Shown piece by piece: positions 9,951 through 20,047 of a stretch of DNA of 64,000 bases. The stretch covers positions 620,001-684,000 of the forward strand of contig OZ004582.1 of NCBI GenBank assembly GCA_963924555.1. Direction: 5' to 3'. The stretch comes from Crambe crambe (lineage: Eukaryota > Porifera > Demospongiae > Poecilosclerida > Crambeidae). Made by a program: the position numbers and the translations under genes. The notes below the pieces were generated by a model. The model ran no database searches, was not told where the DNA came from, and saw only the letters and a program-made list of their open reading frames with translations. How positions within the stretch are numbered: the stretch's first letter is position 1; each line of letters begins with the position of its first letter.

Positions 9951-11587
9951 ATAGAGCAGTCATGCATATAATTGCTGATATAGCTATTAGCTATGTCCAT
10001 CTTCACCATAATTATATGTCCTGGTCTGGATCAGCAATTCTTCCACTGACTGCTTGGTCTGGTTGTGGAATTAACCAAGTAGCTATCAACTCTTGGCAGC
10101 TTTGTTATGCGCTTGCATCAATAATTGATAAGGAACATGTAGTGCCCCTCCTTGGCCTTACATCATAATTTATAGCATAATAATTATTAGCTACACTATA
10201 ATAAATACATGCACTCTTCAAAGTTTCATTTCAGTTGAAGGCCAGGGGCATAACTAGCTATATGCACAATACAACGATCTACAGAAATAATGACAAGATT
10301 ATAGATACAATTTTTAACTATTCACAATGTCAGAGTTTTAGACAACCAAATTCAGTAACAATTGTTAGTTTACCAAATTATAAAGTTCATCAATACTTGA
10401 GACATTTTTATAAAACAGTTGGAGCACTTTGGGATGAACCATGTCATTTTGTCCCTTGTATGGCTTTTTGTGCATGCATGCTTGAATGTCCTTTATTCAG
10501 AGTGTTCTTTATCAGAGGTTCTTATAATACCAGAATTTAGAACAGGTAGAGGATGTGCACATGATTATCACTATGTGCAATTTGAAAGCATACTATTGCC
10601 ATTGTTGTCTGATAACCACTATAGCTACATTATGCTTTCAAATACCTACGTACATGTGACTTGTGAGACTCCTTTAAGAGATGTAACCATTAGACAACTT
10701 CAATAACAGTCTTATGCATAAATCACAAACTGGAGGATTATACATATATCTGCATTGCACTTCTTTAATATGACTAGGGATCAGCACATTCAAGAATAAT
10801 AGGTATTCATGCAGGGTCAAGGAAGTAATCTCATAAACCTCAAGTGCATAACTATGCATGCATGATCATAATCTTTAGGCATCTTATGCTACATTGTGGT
10901 AGAATAATGGGGCCAATTTTGGAGAATACATAGAGATTGTAGAACGTTTGCAATATGAAGTACAGCTCATAAATCAGTAAATGATACAATAGTATACACC
11001 CAGTAACAGAATATTGGGTTTATTAAGTCCATGTCTATTAGATCATTAAATTTTGCATACATCATTAACTTATGGTGGTCAGTTTTATTCGCTCTCTGCT
11101 TTTTCTCAAGATTGTTATCCTACTTAGGAGGCTTTCTTATAGGCTCTCCTGCTGCTGATCATAAATCTGGAGCTTGTATACCCTCTGCTCTCACTGTTTA
11201 TGTTTTTCTTAACTGTTAACTTGCTTACTTGTGACATTGTAGCTTCTGTTCTTGCTGCCTTTTAAGATGATCATTAAATCTTGAGCTTTGTACCCTCTGC
11301 TCCCGTTGCTTATGGCTTTTCTTGCTCCCATGCAGTACAATCATTAACTTGTATGCTCTTGCTGCTTTACTTTTAGCCTTGTACCCAGGCCCGCTTTTTT
11401 TGCGGGGTGGTGGAAAAGCGAAGGGCCTGGTATGCTCCAGTTGCATGTGCATACGCTCCATCCCCCCATTTAGGGGGGATTTGCTATACTTTCGGGCACG
11501 TCCGTTACACAAATTGTAATAAACATTACATCATCGTAATTTTGAGAGATGAGCAGCTAGCTCTAGAATGTCTGCGCTAGATTCAAC
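9951..11587. other. Intergenic stretch without supported genes
   Basis: Short open frames here (for example 9941-10168, 10235-10540, 10419-10706) show no known motif and are AT-biased. A short inverted pair ccaggccc/gggcctgg sits at 11395-11402 and 11433-11440. No gene is supported. Confidence 0.5.
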
Positions 11588-12374
11588 TCACCTCACTCCC
11601 AGAAGCGTTCTGTGCAAGCTGTTTATGAAAGTTTGTGTCGCTACCAAATATATTGGTGGTGGTGGGGACTTGCTATATCCTCTACACACAAATGCTACTG
11701 TTGCTAAATGACAACACTGAAAGTGGTGGTCACAGATGAATGGTACACCATTATATTTTCCAGTACAGAATGAGGCAAAGAGAAACAGTGGAGATAGCAG
11801 AAAAACATATCGACAGGCTTGGGAATACACTGTCACATCATGACCTGCAAGGACTGCTCTCCACAACTGGTCTTCTAAGCACTGTCTCACCTTTGTAACA
11901 TCAGTGTGTGCAAAGCAACGACTATGTAATGATTTTTTGCAACAGAACCCCATCAGCTACTTCAAAATTAGCAGAATAGCTAACTGCTTGAGACTATACA
12001 GACATGATACTTGGCATTTACTAACTACACAACTATAGGTTAGGTATAGGGAGTGCATAAACAGTGGGACATGCATCTACTTACTAGTCTCACAGGCCAG
12101 CTGACTGCACAACTCTTTTTTTCTTCTTCACAGAACAGGAAAAAATAGCGTCTGGCACATCAGACTATTATAGTCTACAATGTCTGGAGATGCTGACCAT
12201 AAAGTTAAAACAGAGTGGGCTACATATTAGATTTTATAACAAGGCCTGGATGAATCCTATAGTCTGGACTCTGGATCTAACCAGCAGTAGCTAATAGCCT
12301 TGAGGGCTGTCACCCTAACTTAGAGGACAAGTCAAAGGTGATAACTAACTCCATCTGAAATATTTAGATAGCTG

Positions 12375-12440
12375 TAGTGCAGCTGCAACCTTACAGACGT
12401 CATTGAGTTGCCTAGATACGCTAGTTGCATAGCGTGATGA
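12375..12440. repeat. Dispersed short repeat shared with 23122-23180
   Basis: The words gcagctg, aaccttacagacgtcattga and gttgcctag appear in the same order near 23125-23170. This marks copies of an interspersed element whose ends I cannot define. Confidence 0.7.
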
Positions 12441-12492
12441 TGTAGCTATCTAAACATTACAGAGCTAGCTAGCTATGGCAATGATGTTGAAT

Positions 12493-12533
12493 GGGGGGGG
12501 GGGGGGGCTTCAGCCCCCCCCCCCCCCCCCCCC
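12493..12533. repeat. G15/C20 homopolymer hairpin
   Basis: A run of 15 G (12493-12507) and a run of 20 C (12514-12533) are separated by cttcag. The two can pair as a hairpin, and the G run could form a quadruplex. Homopolymer lengths may be affected by assembly error. Confidence 0.85.
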
Positions 12534-12667
12534 ACTTAAAATTGATAGTACCTGCACACCTACACTATAATATGCAAATTCAACATCACAGATGCTGCAT
12601 GTTAAGTACACCTACTATATAGCTATCACAGAATGAGATGTGGTTAATTAAGTATTAGTAACACCTA

Positions 12668-12880
12668 CAGAGCCTCCAACCTGTAAACTTTGATTTCAGT
12701 ATAAATTGTCTCATTTTCAGTATTTTTACCATGAATTTCAGTATTTTCAGAAATTTTTAAGTAACACCAATATAAAATGTGTATAGTGAATTTGCCTAAA
12801 TTTCAGTATTTTTTGAAAATCAGTATACTTGGTCAAATTTCAGTAAAAATACTGATAAATCAGTATGGTTGGAGGCTCTG
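12668..12880. mobile_element. 213-bp MITE with 14-bp TIRs and CACCTA target duplication
   Basis: Ends CAGAGCCTCCAACC and GGTTGGAGGCTCTG are exact inverted repeats. The flanking CACCTA occurs at 12662-12667 and 12881-12886. The interior is T-rich with repeated TTTCAGTATTTTT. It has no coding capacity. CAG-type ends suggest a hAT-derived MITE, although hAT normally duplicates 8 bp. Confidence 0.85.
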
Positions 12881-13021
12881 CACCTAGCTCAGCAGTTAGC
12901 TTGGCTCTGCTAGAAAGTATCTGCTATTAAGTCTTCCTGGACTCCACTATGGCACAGAGGAGAATTCACTCCTCAAATTGATACAGGTAACTAAACCTAA
13001 AGTTGAGGTTTATTTAAGTGC

Positions 13022-13545
13022 TTGTGGAAAATAAAGAGTTCTTAGAGCAGAAGAAGGCATTTAACACAAATGTGGATCTTCTTGCAGAGCTACATACACA
13101 CAAAGGTACTCAACACCACCCCATTGGAATTGTTCTAATTTCTTCCAATACAAGTTGTCGGCTATGTGGAGGAAATCTCCTAGTTCGTTCTGACTGACCT
13201 AGCAGTCTACAGACCACATCCAGCAAAACATTTCAGAAAATATTGCCAAAATTATCACAAGGGATGCTCGTTCACGCAACATTACTCCTATCACTCTCTT
13301 TCTGATGAAGATGGCACTGAAATTATCTATGATGTTAACTGGGATGATCTTCCTTATTTCTTGTCTACCAGTAAAACTGCTTTTACTATTGAGTTTCTAA
13401 AAAAATTGGAGGCTGAAATATTACTTGGTCAAATATCTTATAAGCAGAAGAGCGACATTATATCACATTTTGCTGAGTCAGCACACAATCTCCATGGACT
13501 TTTGTTTTTGGAGCTACTGTTTCTATGTTATACAGGATGGTAGCA
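13022..13545 (+). pseudogene. Fragment of a transposon protein with a CRLCGG zinc motif
   Basis: One part (about 13025-13190) reads ENKEFLEQKKAFNTNVDLL, then SSNTSCRLCGGNLLVRSD. A later part (about 13225-13543, with a frame change) reads FRKYCQNYHKGCSFTQHYSY, then WDDLPYFLSTSKTAF and LLGQISYKQKSDI. I recognise the combination as the N-terminal part of a transposase-like family multiplied in sponge and cnidarian genomes, possibly KDZ-type; the family name is uncertain. No downstream catalytic region follows, because other transposon sequence begins at about 13620. It is a truncated relic. Confidence 0.5.
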
Positions 13546-13639
13546 GACTAAGACTTAACAGTAGAAAGATCTAGTGAGTAGTTTTCTAAAAGCAAGTGTT
13601 CTCCATCAATTTCCAGCTACGTACCTTAATTAGCGAGCC

Positions 13640-15350
13640 TCCACAATAGTGGTGCACATTTGGTGGATGATGGTGTGCATGGTGATCTTGGGAGGTTTGA
13701 TGATTGGTTGGGAGAGAAGTACAGAGGGAGGGAGTATAGAGGTGGAAAGTGGTAGAGGTGCATGTGATATGAATGGATGAGATGGTGACGAGTATGTAGT
13801 GAGCACTGAGGAGTTGGTTGAGGAGGCAATGAGGCGTGTGGACTTTGGTGGTGAGGTGGAATTTGAGCTGATGCCAGGTGAGATGAAGGAAGATTTGTTT
13901 GTGGGGCAGTTCATGGAGAGGGGGTGTGGATGTGTGCAGAAAGGAGGTAGGGCATGCAGTGAGCAGAGCACGTGAAGGATGTCAGACTTTCTTTCAGGGC
14001 ACTGTCCAGCAGTGAAATGGATATAGCACTCATGGGGCAGCTGATGGCTTTCTCCAACACCAACAGCTTCACCTCTTCCTTTCACAAGACACCACATGAG
14101 AGGAGTAGACCGCACACTGTGTATTACCACCAGGGGAAGTCTATTTGCAATGTGATGTTTCACTTCTTGCATGGGATCAGCAAGAATAAGCTCTACAACA
14201 TCACCAGATCCCTCATAGAAAACGGACTGACTCCTAAGGTGCATGGCAACACGAAGCGACTTCCAGTGCATACCATCACATTGAAGTCAGTGGAGTATGT
14301 TGTTCATTTTCTTTTGAATTTCGCTGAACAGCATGCTCTGCTTCTGCCTGGTCATGTGCTAGGGATGACATCAAGTTACTGCCATCAAGCACTGCAATCT
14401 GGAAGGTGTACAAAGAGGCTGCTGCAGTAGAGGACTCCATCCAGACGATAGCTACTCCACTTTCTGTCACCTTTGGAGAAAGCAGCTTCCATCATGAAGC
14501 CGATGGCAGACCTTTGTTGGACTTGCCAGCAGAACAGTTCAGCAATCCTGAAGGCTGCAAATTGTCCCGAGAGGGTGTGGTGTGGTGGAGGCAGACAGGA
14601 ACACATCAGGATTGTTCAAATTGAGCGGTTCTTCTATAAGACCACCTGTGATGACTGTAAGAAGAGCATCCGGGAATTCTTTACCAACAGCAATGACTTT
14701 CAGCCACCTCCTCTTGCATCACAATCACCTGCCAATTCACGAGACATCAAGGCTCACTACAGCTTTGACTATGCTCAGCAAGTTCACTTTCCATCAGACC
14801 CGTTACAGCCTGGTCCAATTTACTTCTTGACACCTCGGAAGTGCTCTGTATTTGGAGTGAATTGTGAAGCTTTGCCACGCCAAGTGAATTTTCTGTGTGA
14901 TGAGGCTGGTGATTGTGGAAAGGGAGCAAATACTGTCAGAAGTCAACTCGACTTCTTTTTCAAACATCATGGTCTTGGAGAGAAGGAGGTATTTCTCCAT
15001 GCTGACAACTGCAGCGGCCAGAATATGCTGCTTTGGTCTGTTCAAACGGCTCTATCGAAGGACCAAATTGGGGAGCTTGCAGGCCATTGCACAGGTTGTC
15101 AACAACTCAGCTCAGTGCAACTTTGCCCAACTTGTTTGCACCGAAGATGGTACCACTGTTGTTCCTGTGTTCGACTGGTCATCTTTTTTTGCCTCAGGAA
15201 ACTTCCTGGGTTCAAAAATATTCATCACTTCAGGTTTCCGAGTAGTGATCCTGGAGTGGTGTACGTGAAAACACACTCAGATGAGGAGGAGGTGAAGTTC
15301 ACTCTATTGAAGAAGTCTTCTAAGATGTCACCAGATCCCAGTGAATATCC
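13640..15350 (+). pseudogene. Transposase-like pseudogene with an HADNCSGQN motif
   Basis: Homology to one protein family threads through several frames: about 13790-13970 (acidic N-terminal part), 13972-14390 (LIENGLTPKVHGN), about 14406-14470 and 14473-15060 (MKPMADLCWTCQQNSSAI, then AHYSFDYAQQVHFPSDPL, then CDEAGDCGKGANTV and VFLHADNCSGQN), a switch near 15040 to GLFKRLYRRTKLGSL, then back to the first frame near 15210 (IHHFRFPSSDPGVVYVK). At least four frameshifts are needed, and family members carry extra residues between HADNCSGQN and GLFKRL, so an internal deletion is likely. The aspartates in CDEAG and HADNC look like a DDE-type core, which is an inference. The relic is cut off by the hAT element at 15356. 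Confidence 0.7.
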
Positions 15351-15355
15351 TGAGC

Positions 15356-16124
15356 CAGGGGCGGATTTAGAGAATGTTCGACTATATTTGTTCCAACCCC
15401 AGAAGACTTCAAGTGCTCAAGTCATCGAGTCGACGACAAGACTCTCACTGTGACAGCAGCGCAGCCATCGCGCAGCGAATTCATTAATTATTCATTAGCG
15501 CTATCTAATTAACACACATTCACACACGTGTACTGATTGATGGTCGATATTTTTGCTTACTATGTCTCATCAGAGGAAACTCGACTCCTTTTTTGTTCAG
15601 CTTTGGTAAGTACCGACCATGATCCTAGTGTGGAGGATTACCTAGTGTAGCTAGCTAGTCTAGTAGGTCAGTCTAGGCAGCCCTAGCCCTACTAACCTAG
15701 CTATGAACCTAGTACTGTAGTCTAGGCAGCAGCTGAGCTGCTATTTATTATACTTTGTACTTGTAGCAAGCGTATAGGAAGTCTGATTGTGATGCTGCTG
15801 AGGCTACTACATCTAGCCCTGACCCATCACTCTCCACTGAGATGATTAGATCATCTTGTGTTAGCGAATATAGTAAATAGATTCAAATTAGAAGAATAAG
15901 TCTGTAAAATCATACCATTAAATCATTTGTTCTCATGTCATTTTTACCTACCATTCATTTCATCTATACTTATTCCATCTATGATCATCTATGATTGAGC
16001 TTTTTAACGCTTTGCCATAATGGGCGTAGTTATAAAAGTGGGCGTGGTCCTGCAAAAAATTTTGGCGCACTTGTGCGCACATAATGATAAGAACCCCTTT
16101 TTCCAATTTCTAGATCCACCCCTG
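15356..16124 (+). mobile_element. Deleted hAT element with TGAGC 5-bp target duplication
   Basis: The termini are CAGGGGCGGATTTAGA at 15356 and TCTAGATCCACCCCTG ending at 16124. TGAGC flanks both sides (15351-15355 and 16125-16129). The interior keeps the start of a hAT transposase: an ATG at 15562 opens MSHQRKLDSFFVQL, followed by a donor GTAAGT at about 15606 and an exon-like segment from about 15767 (YRKSDCDAAEATTSSPDPSL). The catalytic region is absent, so this is an internally deleted, non-autonomous copy. Confidence 0.85.
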
Positions 16125-16371
16125 TGAGCAAGTGCATACCTGTAGGGAAGAAGGTCATGCACATACATACCCTGCAGTTTTTTTTCTTTTTACCCCCTAA
16201 TACACTGGCACAGCTAGGAAATGCACATTTCATGCCTTAATTCAAGCTAAACACCAAAAAACAGATTAAACTTTTTCTTTGATACTTCGCTCTGACCAAG
16301 TGTTTAGGGAATGCACACACATGCAGTTTGTTTCTCACCTGTATTGTCACTTACTCTTGACAGTTATCTTA

Positions 16372-16418
16372 GTTATCATTGAGAAGGTTAGGCATTAGTG
16401 TAGCTGCTGGTGATAATG
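16372..16418 (+). pseudogene. Left part of a kinase-gene exon split by the DIRS insertion
   Basis: This short stretch reads LSLRRLGISVAAGDN. If the shared AATT at the DIRS borders is counted once, its frame runs on into 21466 as ELYVYVHVQSSESTPC. It therefore looks like the left half of an exon of the kinase relic at 21466-22905. The exon is short, so this could be chance. Confidence 0.4.
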
Positions 16419-16450
16419 AATTATACTTCGTGAGACTCGCTGCATGTTCC

Positions 16451-16615
16451 ACTGGTAAATATTTCATATTTGCACAAACCACAGCAAAATCATTTCGTAG
16501 CTCCTAATTAAACGATAGTGATAAATAGACTTAAAAAAAAAAATAAAAATAATTTTATAATACGGTATAGTCAGCATCACTATAAAAGGACAGCCACGAG
16601 GACCAAATCCCGCTT
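16451..16615 (+). repeat. DIRS left inverted terminal repeat with TATA box
   Basis: It pairs with 21226-21390 over 165 bp. It includes tataaaag at 16581-16588, about 150 bp before the gag-like start codon, which could be the core promoter. The right copy carries the same box in opposite orientation. Confidence 0.9.
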
Positions 16616-16736
16616 TTTTTCATTTTGCTACTCCACAGTGTAGTACAGTATAGCGTAGCTCCGTGTGTCAGTCTGGTTAGATTCTACAGTTAACTAATAG
16701 GCCTGCTAGCATAGTTAGTGACACACGAAGAGAGGA

Positions 16737-17936
16737 ATGTCCCTCGAAGACGAAGGAGAGAAGACGCCCGAAGAGGGGCTAACTGAAGATCAGGAGCTGG
16801 ATGCCATCCTAGGGGATCCGAGGAAGAAGGAGGCTCTCATAAGGAAGATGGGTCTCGGTACCGAGGATGCTCGTGATTCCAGCCGCAACCTTACCTCTAG
16901 TGGGAAGTCTACAGGTTGCTGGCCGACGTATCCACCTGGGCCATGTTGGCCGACCTTTTTCCCGCCTTTCCCATATCCGGGTCCGGGTGTGCCGGTGCCC
17001 AATTGGGGGGAGGGGCGTGGGACGGAAAGGGGGTGGTCGTCTAGGGAAGATGGAGCGGGGCCTTCCGCTCTGAGGACAGAAGATGAGGATTTTGTGGATC
17101 TTCTGGATGAGGAGGAGGCCCTGGAGCTTGTGGAGTTCGATCCCAAGGTGGATGCCAAAGATACCTGGCCACCACCAAAATCGATGAAGACCTTCTTGGA
17201 GAAGCATTTCAACAAGTCCTTATCAGAAGAGGAGAGGGAGGCTATTTTGAAGGATTTCCCAAAGCCAGATACCAAGGCAGTGTCGACCCCGAAGCTGGAT
17301 GAACAGGTGAAGGAACAGCTGAAGAAAAGAGGCAAGGATCCTCATTTTGGGGCAGAGAAATCTCTGTTCAAAATTCAGGAGCAACTCTTGGAGACTACAG
17401 GGCCCCTGACGTGTCTATGGGCTGACCTTTTGAACAAGGAGGCGAAGATCTCTCATGAAGACACGCTGCTCTTGATACAGAGGGCTCTAGTCCTTTTAGG
17501 GAATGCCTCCCATGCCATCACACTGGAGAGAAGGAAGGTGGCCTGGTCAAGGATAAATCCAAAGCTCAAGAGTTTGGCTACTGAGGAGTACCAGGAGAGG
17601 GATGCCAATTTATTTGGCCCTGGCTTCCTGGAGAAAGCATCCAAGCGCATGGAGGTGGACAAGACCCTGGAGAAGGTCACCAAACAGGGAAGACCATTGT
17701 CCGTCCAGCCCAGCAAGAGACCTAGATACGAAAATGACAAAGGAGACTTGCGTCGTTTTTTATCCAGAGGCGCTTCAGCCCGGTGCGGGAGCTCGAGGGA
17801 TCGCCAATCACATCCGCACACCTCATACACACGGTTTCAGAGCAAGAGGTATTTCCAAGGGGAGCAGGGCTCGAAGCCAAACAGGATATTCTCTGCAAAC
17901 AAGAAGCCAGGTCAAAAGGAGAAGTCAGAGCAATGA
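16737..17936 (+). CDS. DIRS ORF1, gag-like protein
   Basis: A 399-aa protein with a very acidic N-terminus, a proline/glycine-rich segment (PTYPPGPCWPTFFPPF) and a basic C-terminal third (KRPRYENDKGDLRRFLSRG), the usual build of a DIRS nucleic-acid-binding gag-like protein. The helical middle (KSMKTFLEKHFNKSLSEEE onward) has no cysteine knuckles. Its stop overlaps the ORF2 start in the sequence ATGA at 17933-17936, which suggests coupled translation. Start chosen as the first ATG after the left ITR. Confidence 0.8.
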   Translation: MSLEDEGEKTPEEGLTEDQELDAILGDPRKKEALIRKMGLGTEDARDSSRNLTSSGKSTGCWPTYPPGPCWPTFFPPFPYPGPGVPVPNWGEGRGTERGWSSREDGAGPSALRTEDEDFVDLLDEEEALELVEFDPKVDAKDTWPPPKSMKTFLEKHFNKSLSEEEREAILKDFPKPDTKAVSTPKLDEQVKEQLKKRGKDPHFGAEKSLFKIQEQLLETTGPLTCLWADLLNKEAKISHEDTLLLIQRALVLLGNASHAITLERRKVAWSRINPKLKSLATEEYQERDANLFGPGFLEKASKRMEVDKTLEKVTKQGRPLSVQPSKRPRYENDKGDLRRFLSRGASARCGSSRDRQSHPHTSYTRFQSKRYFQGEQGSKPNRIFSANKKPGQKEKSEQ

Positions 17937-20047
17937 TGGATCTTATTCCCCCTTCCAATTTAAACCCTGTCTCAGATTTCAGCAGTATTCTTGGTGTGAT
18001 TCTGTTTCCAATTGCCCAACTGGAGAGCTTGCCAGAGGCTGGGCGCATTCAGCATTGCAAAAGAAATTGGGAGCTGATCTCATCAGACCCATGGATCCTT
18101 CAGGTAGTGGAGGGGTACCATCTGGAGCTGATGGAGACCCCTTACCAGAGAAGGGGGCCAGCGGGAATCCAGTTGAAAGGCAACATGGGCTCCATGATAT
18201 CAGAAGAGGTGGAGAGCCTTTGCAGGAAGCAAGCCATAAAGGCGGTACCCAGAAGGGAGGATCAGTTCCTGAGCCAGATTTTCCTGGTCCCGAAGAAGAA
18301 TGGCTCACAACGCCCGGTGGTCAATTTGAAACCGCTCAATCGCCTGCTGGTGAGAAGGAAATTCAAGATGGAAGGGGCAAAGACAATCAGGGACCTAGTG
18401 AGACAGGGGGATTGGATGGTGTCCATAGACCTCAAGGATGCATATCTTTCAGTCCCAATAGCCCCCAGCCACCGGCGATACCTGAGGTTCTGTTGGAAAG
18501 GAGTGATATACGAGTTTCAATGCCTTGCATTCGGGCTCAGCAGTGCTCCCAGGGTGTTCACAAAGCTATTAAAGCCAGTGGTAGCACTCCTGAGAAAGAG
18601 AGGAATCCGCTGCATGATCTTTCTGGACGACATGCTAGTGATGGGCCAAGACGAGAGGGAGCTAAAGAACCAGATCCAGGTGATAGTTTCCCTCTTCCAG
18701 CAGTTGGGCTTCCGGATCAATCAAGAGAAGTCAGTCCTGACCCCTTCTCAGACAATCCTTTACTTGGGGTTCATAGTGGACTCAAAAAGGTTGACGCTGT
18801 CCCTTCCAGAGGAGAAGATAGAAGCAATAGTGAATGCCTGCGAGACAGCGATGCTCAAAGCCCGGGTGTCAGTACGAGAGCTGGCAAGACTCATAGGGAG
18901 AATGTCAGCAGCTATGCTGGCTATCCTTCCAGCCCCATTATGTTATCGGGGGCTGCAAGCTCTGAAGATCAGATCCTTGGCTGTATCCCAGAGCTTCGAG
19001 ACCGAAGTGGACCTGGACAGAGCATCATTGGAAGAGCTGAGGTGGTGGATGATAGAAGTGAGGAAATGGAACGGACGTTCCATTCTGCCCCCACAGCCAG
19101 ACCTCATCATAGAGACAGACGCATCTCTTCTGGGATGGGGAGCTGTTTCAGACAAGAACAGCACAGGGGGTCTGTGGTCAGAGGCAGAGAGGACTCGGCA
19201 TATCAACCTGCTGGAGTTGACAGGGGGAGCATTTGCAACTCAGGCTTTCACGAAGGATCAGAGAAATATTCACATTCTGTTGAGGATGGACAACACAACG
19301 GCGATATCGTACATCAATCACATGGGAGGTACGAGATCTCAGGACCTCTCACATGCAGCTTGCGAGCTATGGCAGTGGTGCCTTCAGAGAGGGATCACCA
19401 TCACAGCGGAGCACCTACCGGGGGTCTGCAATGTGGTAGCAGATCAAGAGTCCCGCACCCTGAGGTCAACAGAATGGATGTTGGAAGGCAAGGTGTTCAG
19501 AAGAATTCTCTATCGCCTGGGGCCGCTCACGATCGATTTATTTGCCTCCCGGCTGAACAACCAGCTGGTGAGGTATGCCAGCTGGCGGCCCGATCCATTT
19601 GCAGTGCAAACAGACGCCTTTCAGATGTCGTGGAGGGAGGAGATAGGATATGCCTTCCCCCCTTTCAGTCTGATTGGCAGATGCCTCCAGAAGGTGTGGC
19701 AGGAGGGCTGCACGGTGATTCTAGTTGCGCCGACATGGGAAACACAGCCTTGGTTCCCAGTACTCCTGGAGATGCTGGTGGAATTTCCAGTACTGTTACC
19801 AATATACGAGTCTCTACTGAGGGATCCATTCAACAGGGCTCACCCCTTACTGGAAAGAAAGCAGTTGCAGTTAGCCGCTTGGAAAGTCTCAGGCGACACC
19901 AGGTTACAGGTGGAATTTCGGGGAAAGCTTCAAGACTCCTCCTCTCGGGATGGAGCAAAGGTACAAATGCAACTTACCAATCAGGGTGGAGCAAATGGGC
20001 TGGCTGGTGTGATTCAAGGGAGATTGATCCCATATCATGTAATGTGA
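17933..20047 (+). CDS. DIRS ORF2, reverse transcriptase, RNase H and methyltransferase
   Basis: 704 aa from the ATG at 17933. The RT domain includes FLVPKKNGSQRPVVNLKPLN, the motif WMVSIDLKDAYLSVPI and the catalytic box IFLDDML (FLDD at about residues 230-233; FLDD replaces the more common YxDD). RNase H follows (ETDASLLGWG with the aspartate at about 396, then NLLELTGGAF, RMDNTTAISYIN). The last third (IDLFASRLN, then YAFPPFSLIGR at about 573-578, then VILVAPTWETQPWF) corresponds to the DAM-like methyltransferase domain found in DIRS1-group elements. The frame upstream of this ATG stays open to 17783, but the ATGA junction with ORF1 makes 17933 the better start. Confidence 0.9.
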   Translation: MMDLIPPSNLNPVSDFSSILGVILFPIAQLESLPEAGRIQHCKRNWELISSDPWILQVVEGYHLELMETPYQRRGPAGIQLKGNMGSMISEEVESLCRKQAIKAVPRREDQFLSQIFLVPKKNGSQRPVVNLKPLNRLLVRRKFKMEGAKTIRDLVRQGDWMVSIDLKDAYLSVPIAPSHRRYLRFCWKGVIYEFQCLAFGLSSAPRVFTKLLKPVVALLRKRGIRCMIFLDDMLVMGQDERELKNQIQVIVSLFQQLGFRINQEKSVLTPSQTILYLGFIVDSKRLTLSLPEEKIEAIVNACETAMLKARVSVRELARLIGRMSAAMLAILPAPLCYRGLQALKIRSLAVSQSFETEVDLDRASLEELRWWMIEVRKWNGRSILPPQPDLIIETDASLLGWGAVSDKNSTGGLWSEAERTRHINLLELTGGAFATQAFTKDQRNIHILLRMDNTTAISYINHMGGTRSQDLSHAACELWQWCLQRGITITAEHLPGVCNVVADQESRTLRSTEWMLEGKVFRRILYRLGPLTIDLFASRLNNQLVRYASWRPDPFAVQTDAFQMSWREEIGYAFPPFSLIGRCLQKVWQEGCTVILVAPTWETQPWFPVLLEMLVEFPVLLPIYESLLRDPFNRAHPLLERKQLQLAAWKVSGDTRLQVEFRGKLQDSSSRDGAKVQMQLTNQGGANGLAGVIQGRLIPYHVM

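Noticed and set aside
9941-10706. Plus-strand open frames of 75-101 aa as genes
   Set aside because: Overlapping frames, no motif, AT-driven composition, adjacent to repeat-like sequence.
11588-11953. Minus-strand 121-aa open frame
   Set aside because: Cysteine/phenylalanine-rich without a recognisable motif, domain or supporting context; could be chance.
16790-17335. Minus-strand 181-aa frame opposite the DIRS gag
   Set aside because: A shadow of the GC-rich plus-strand ORF with Ser/Arg/Pro bias, not an independent gene.
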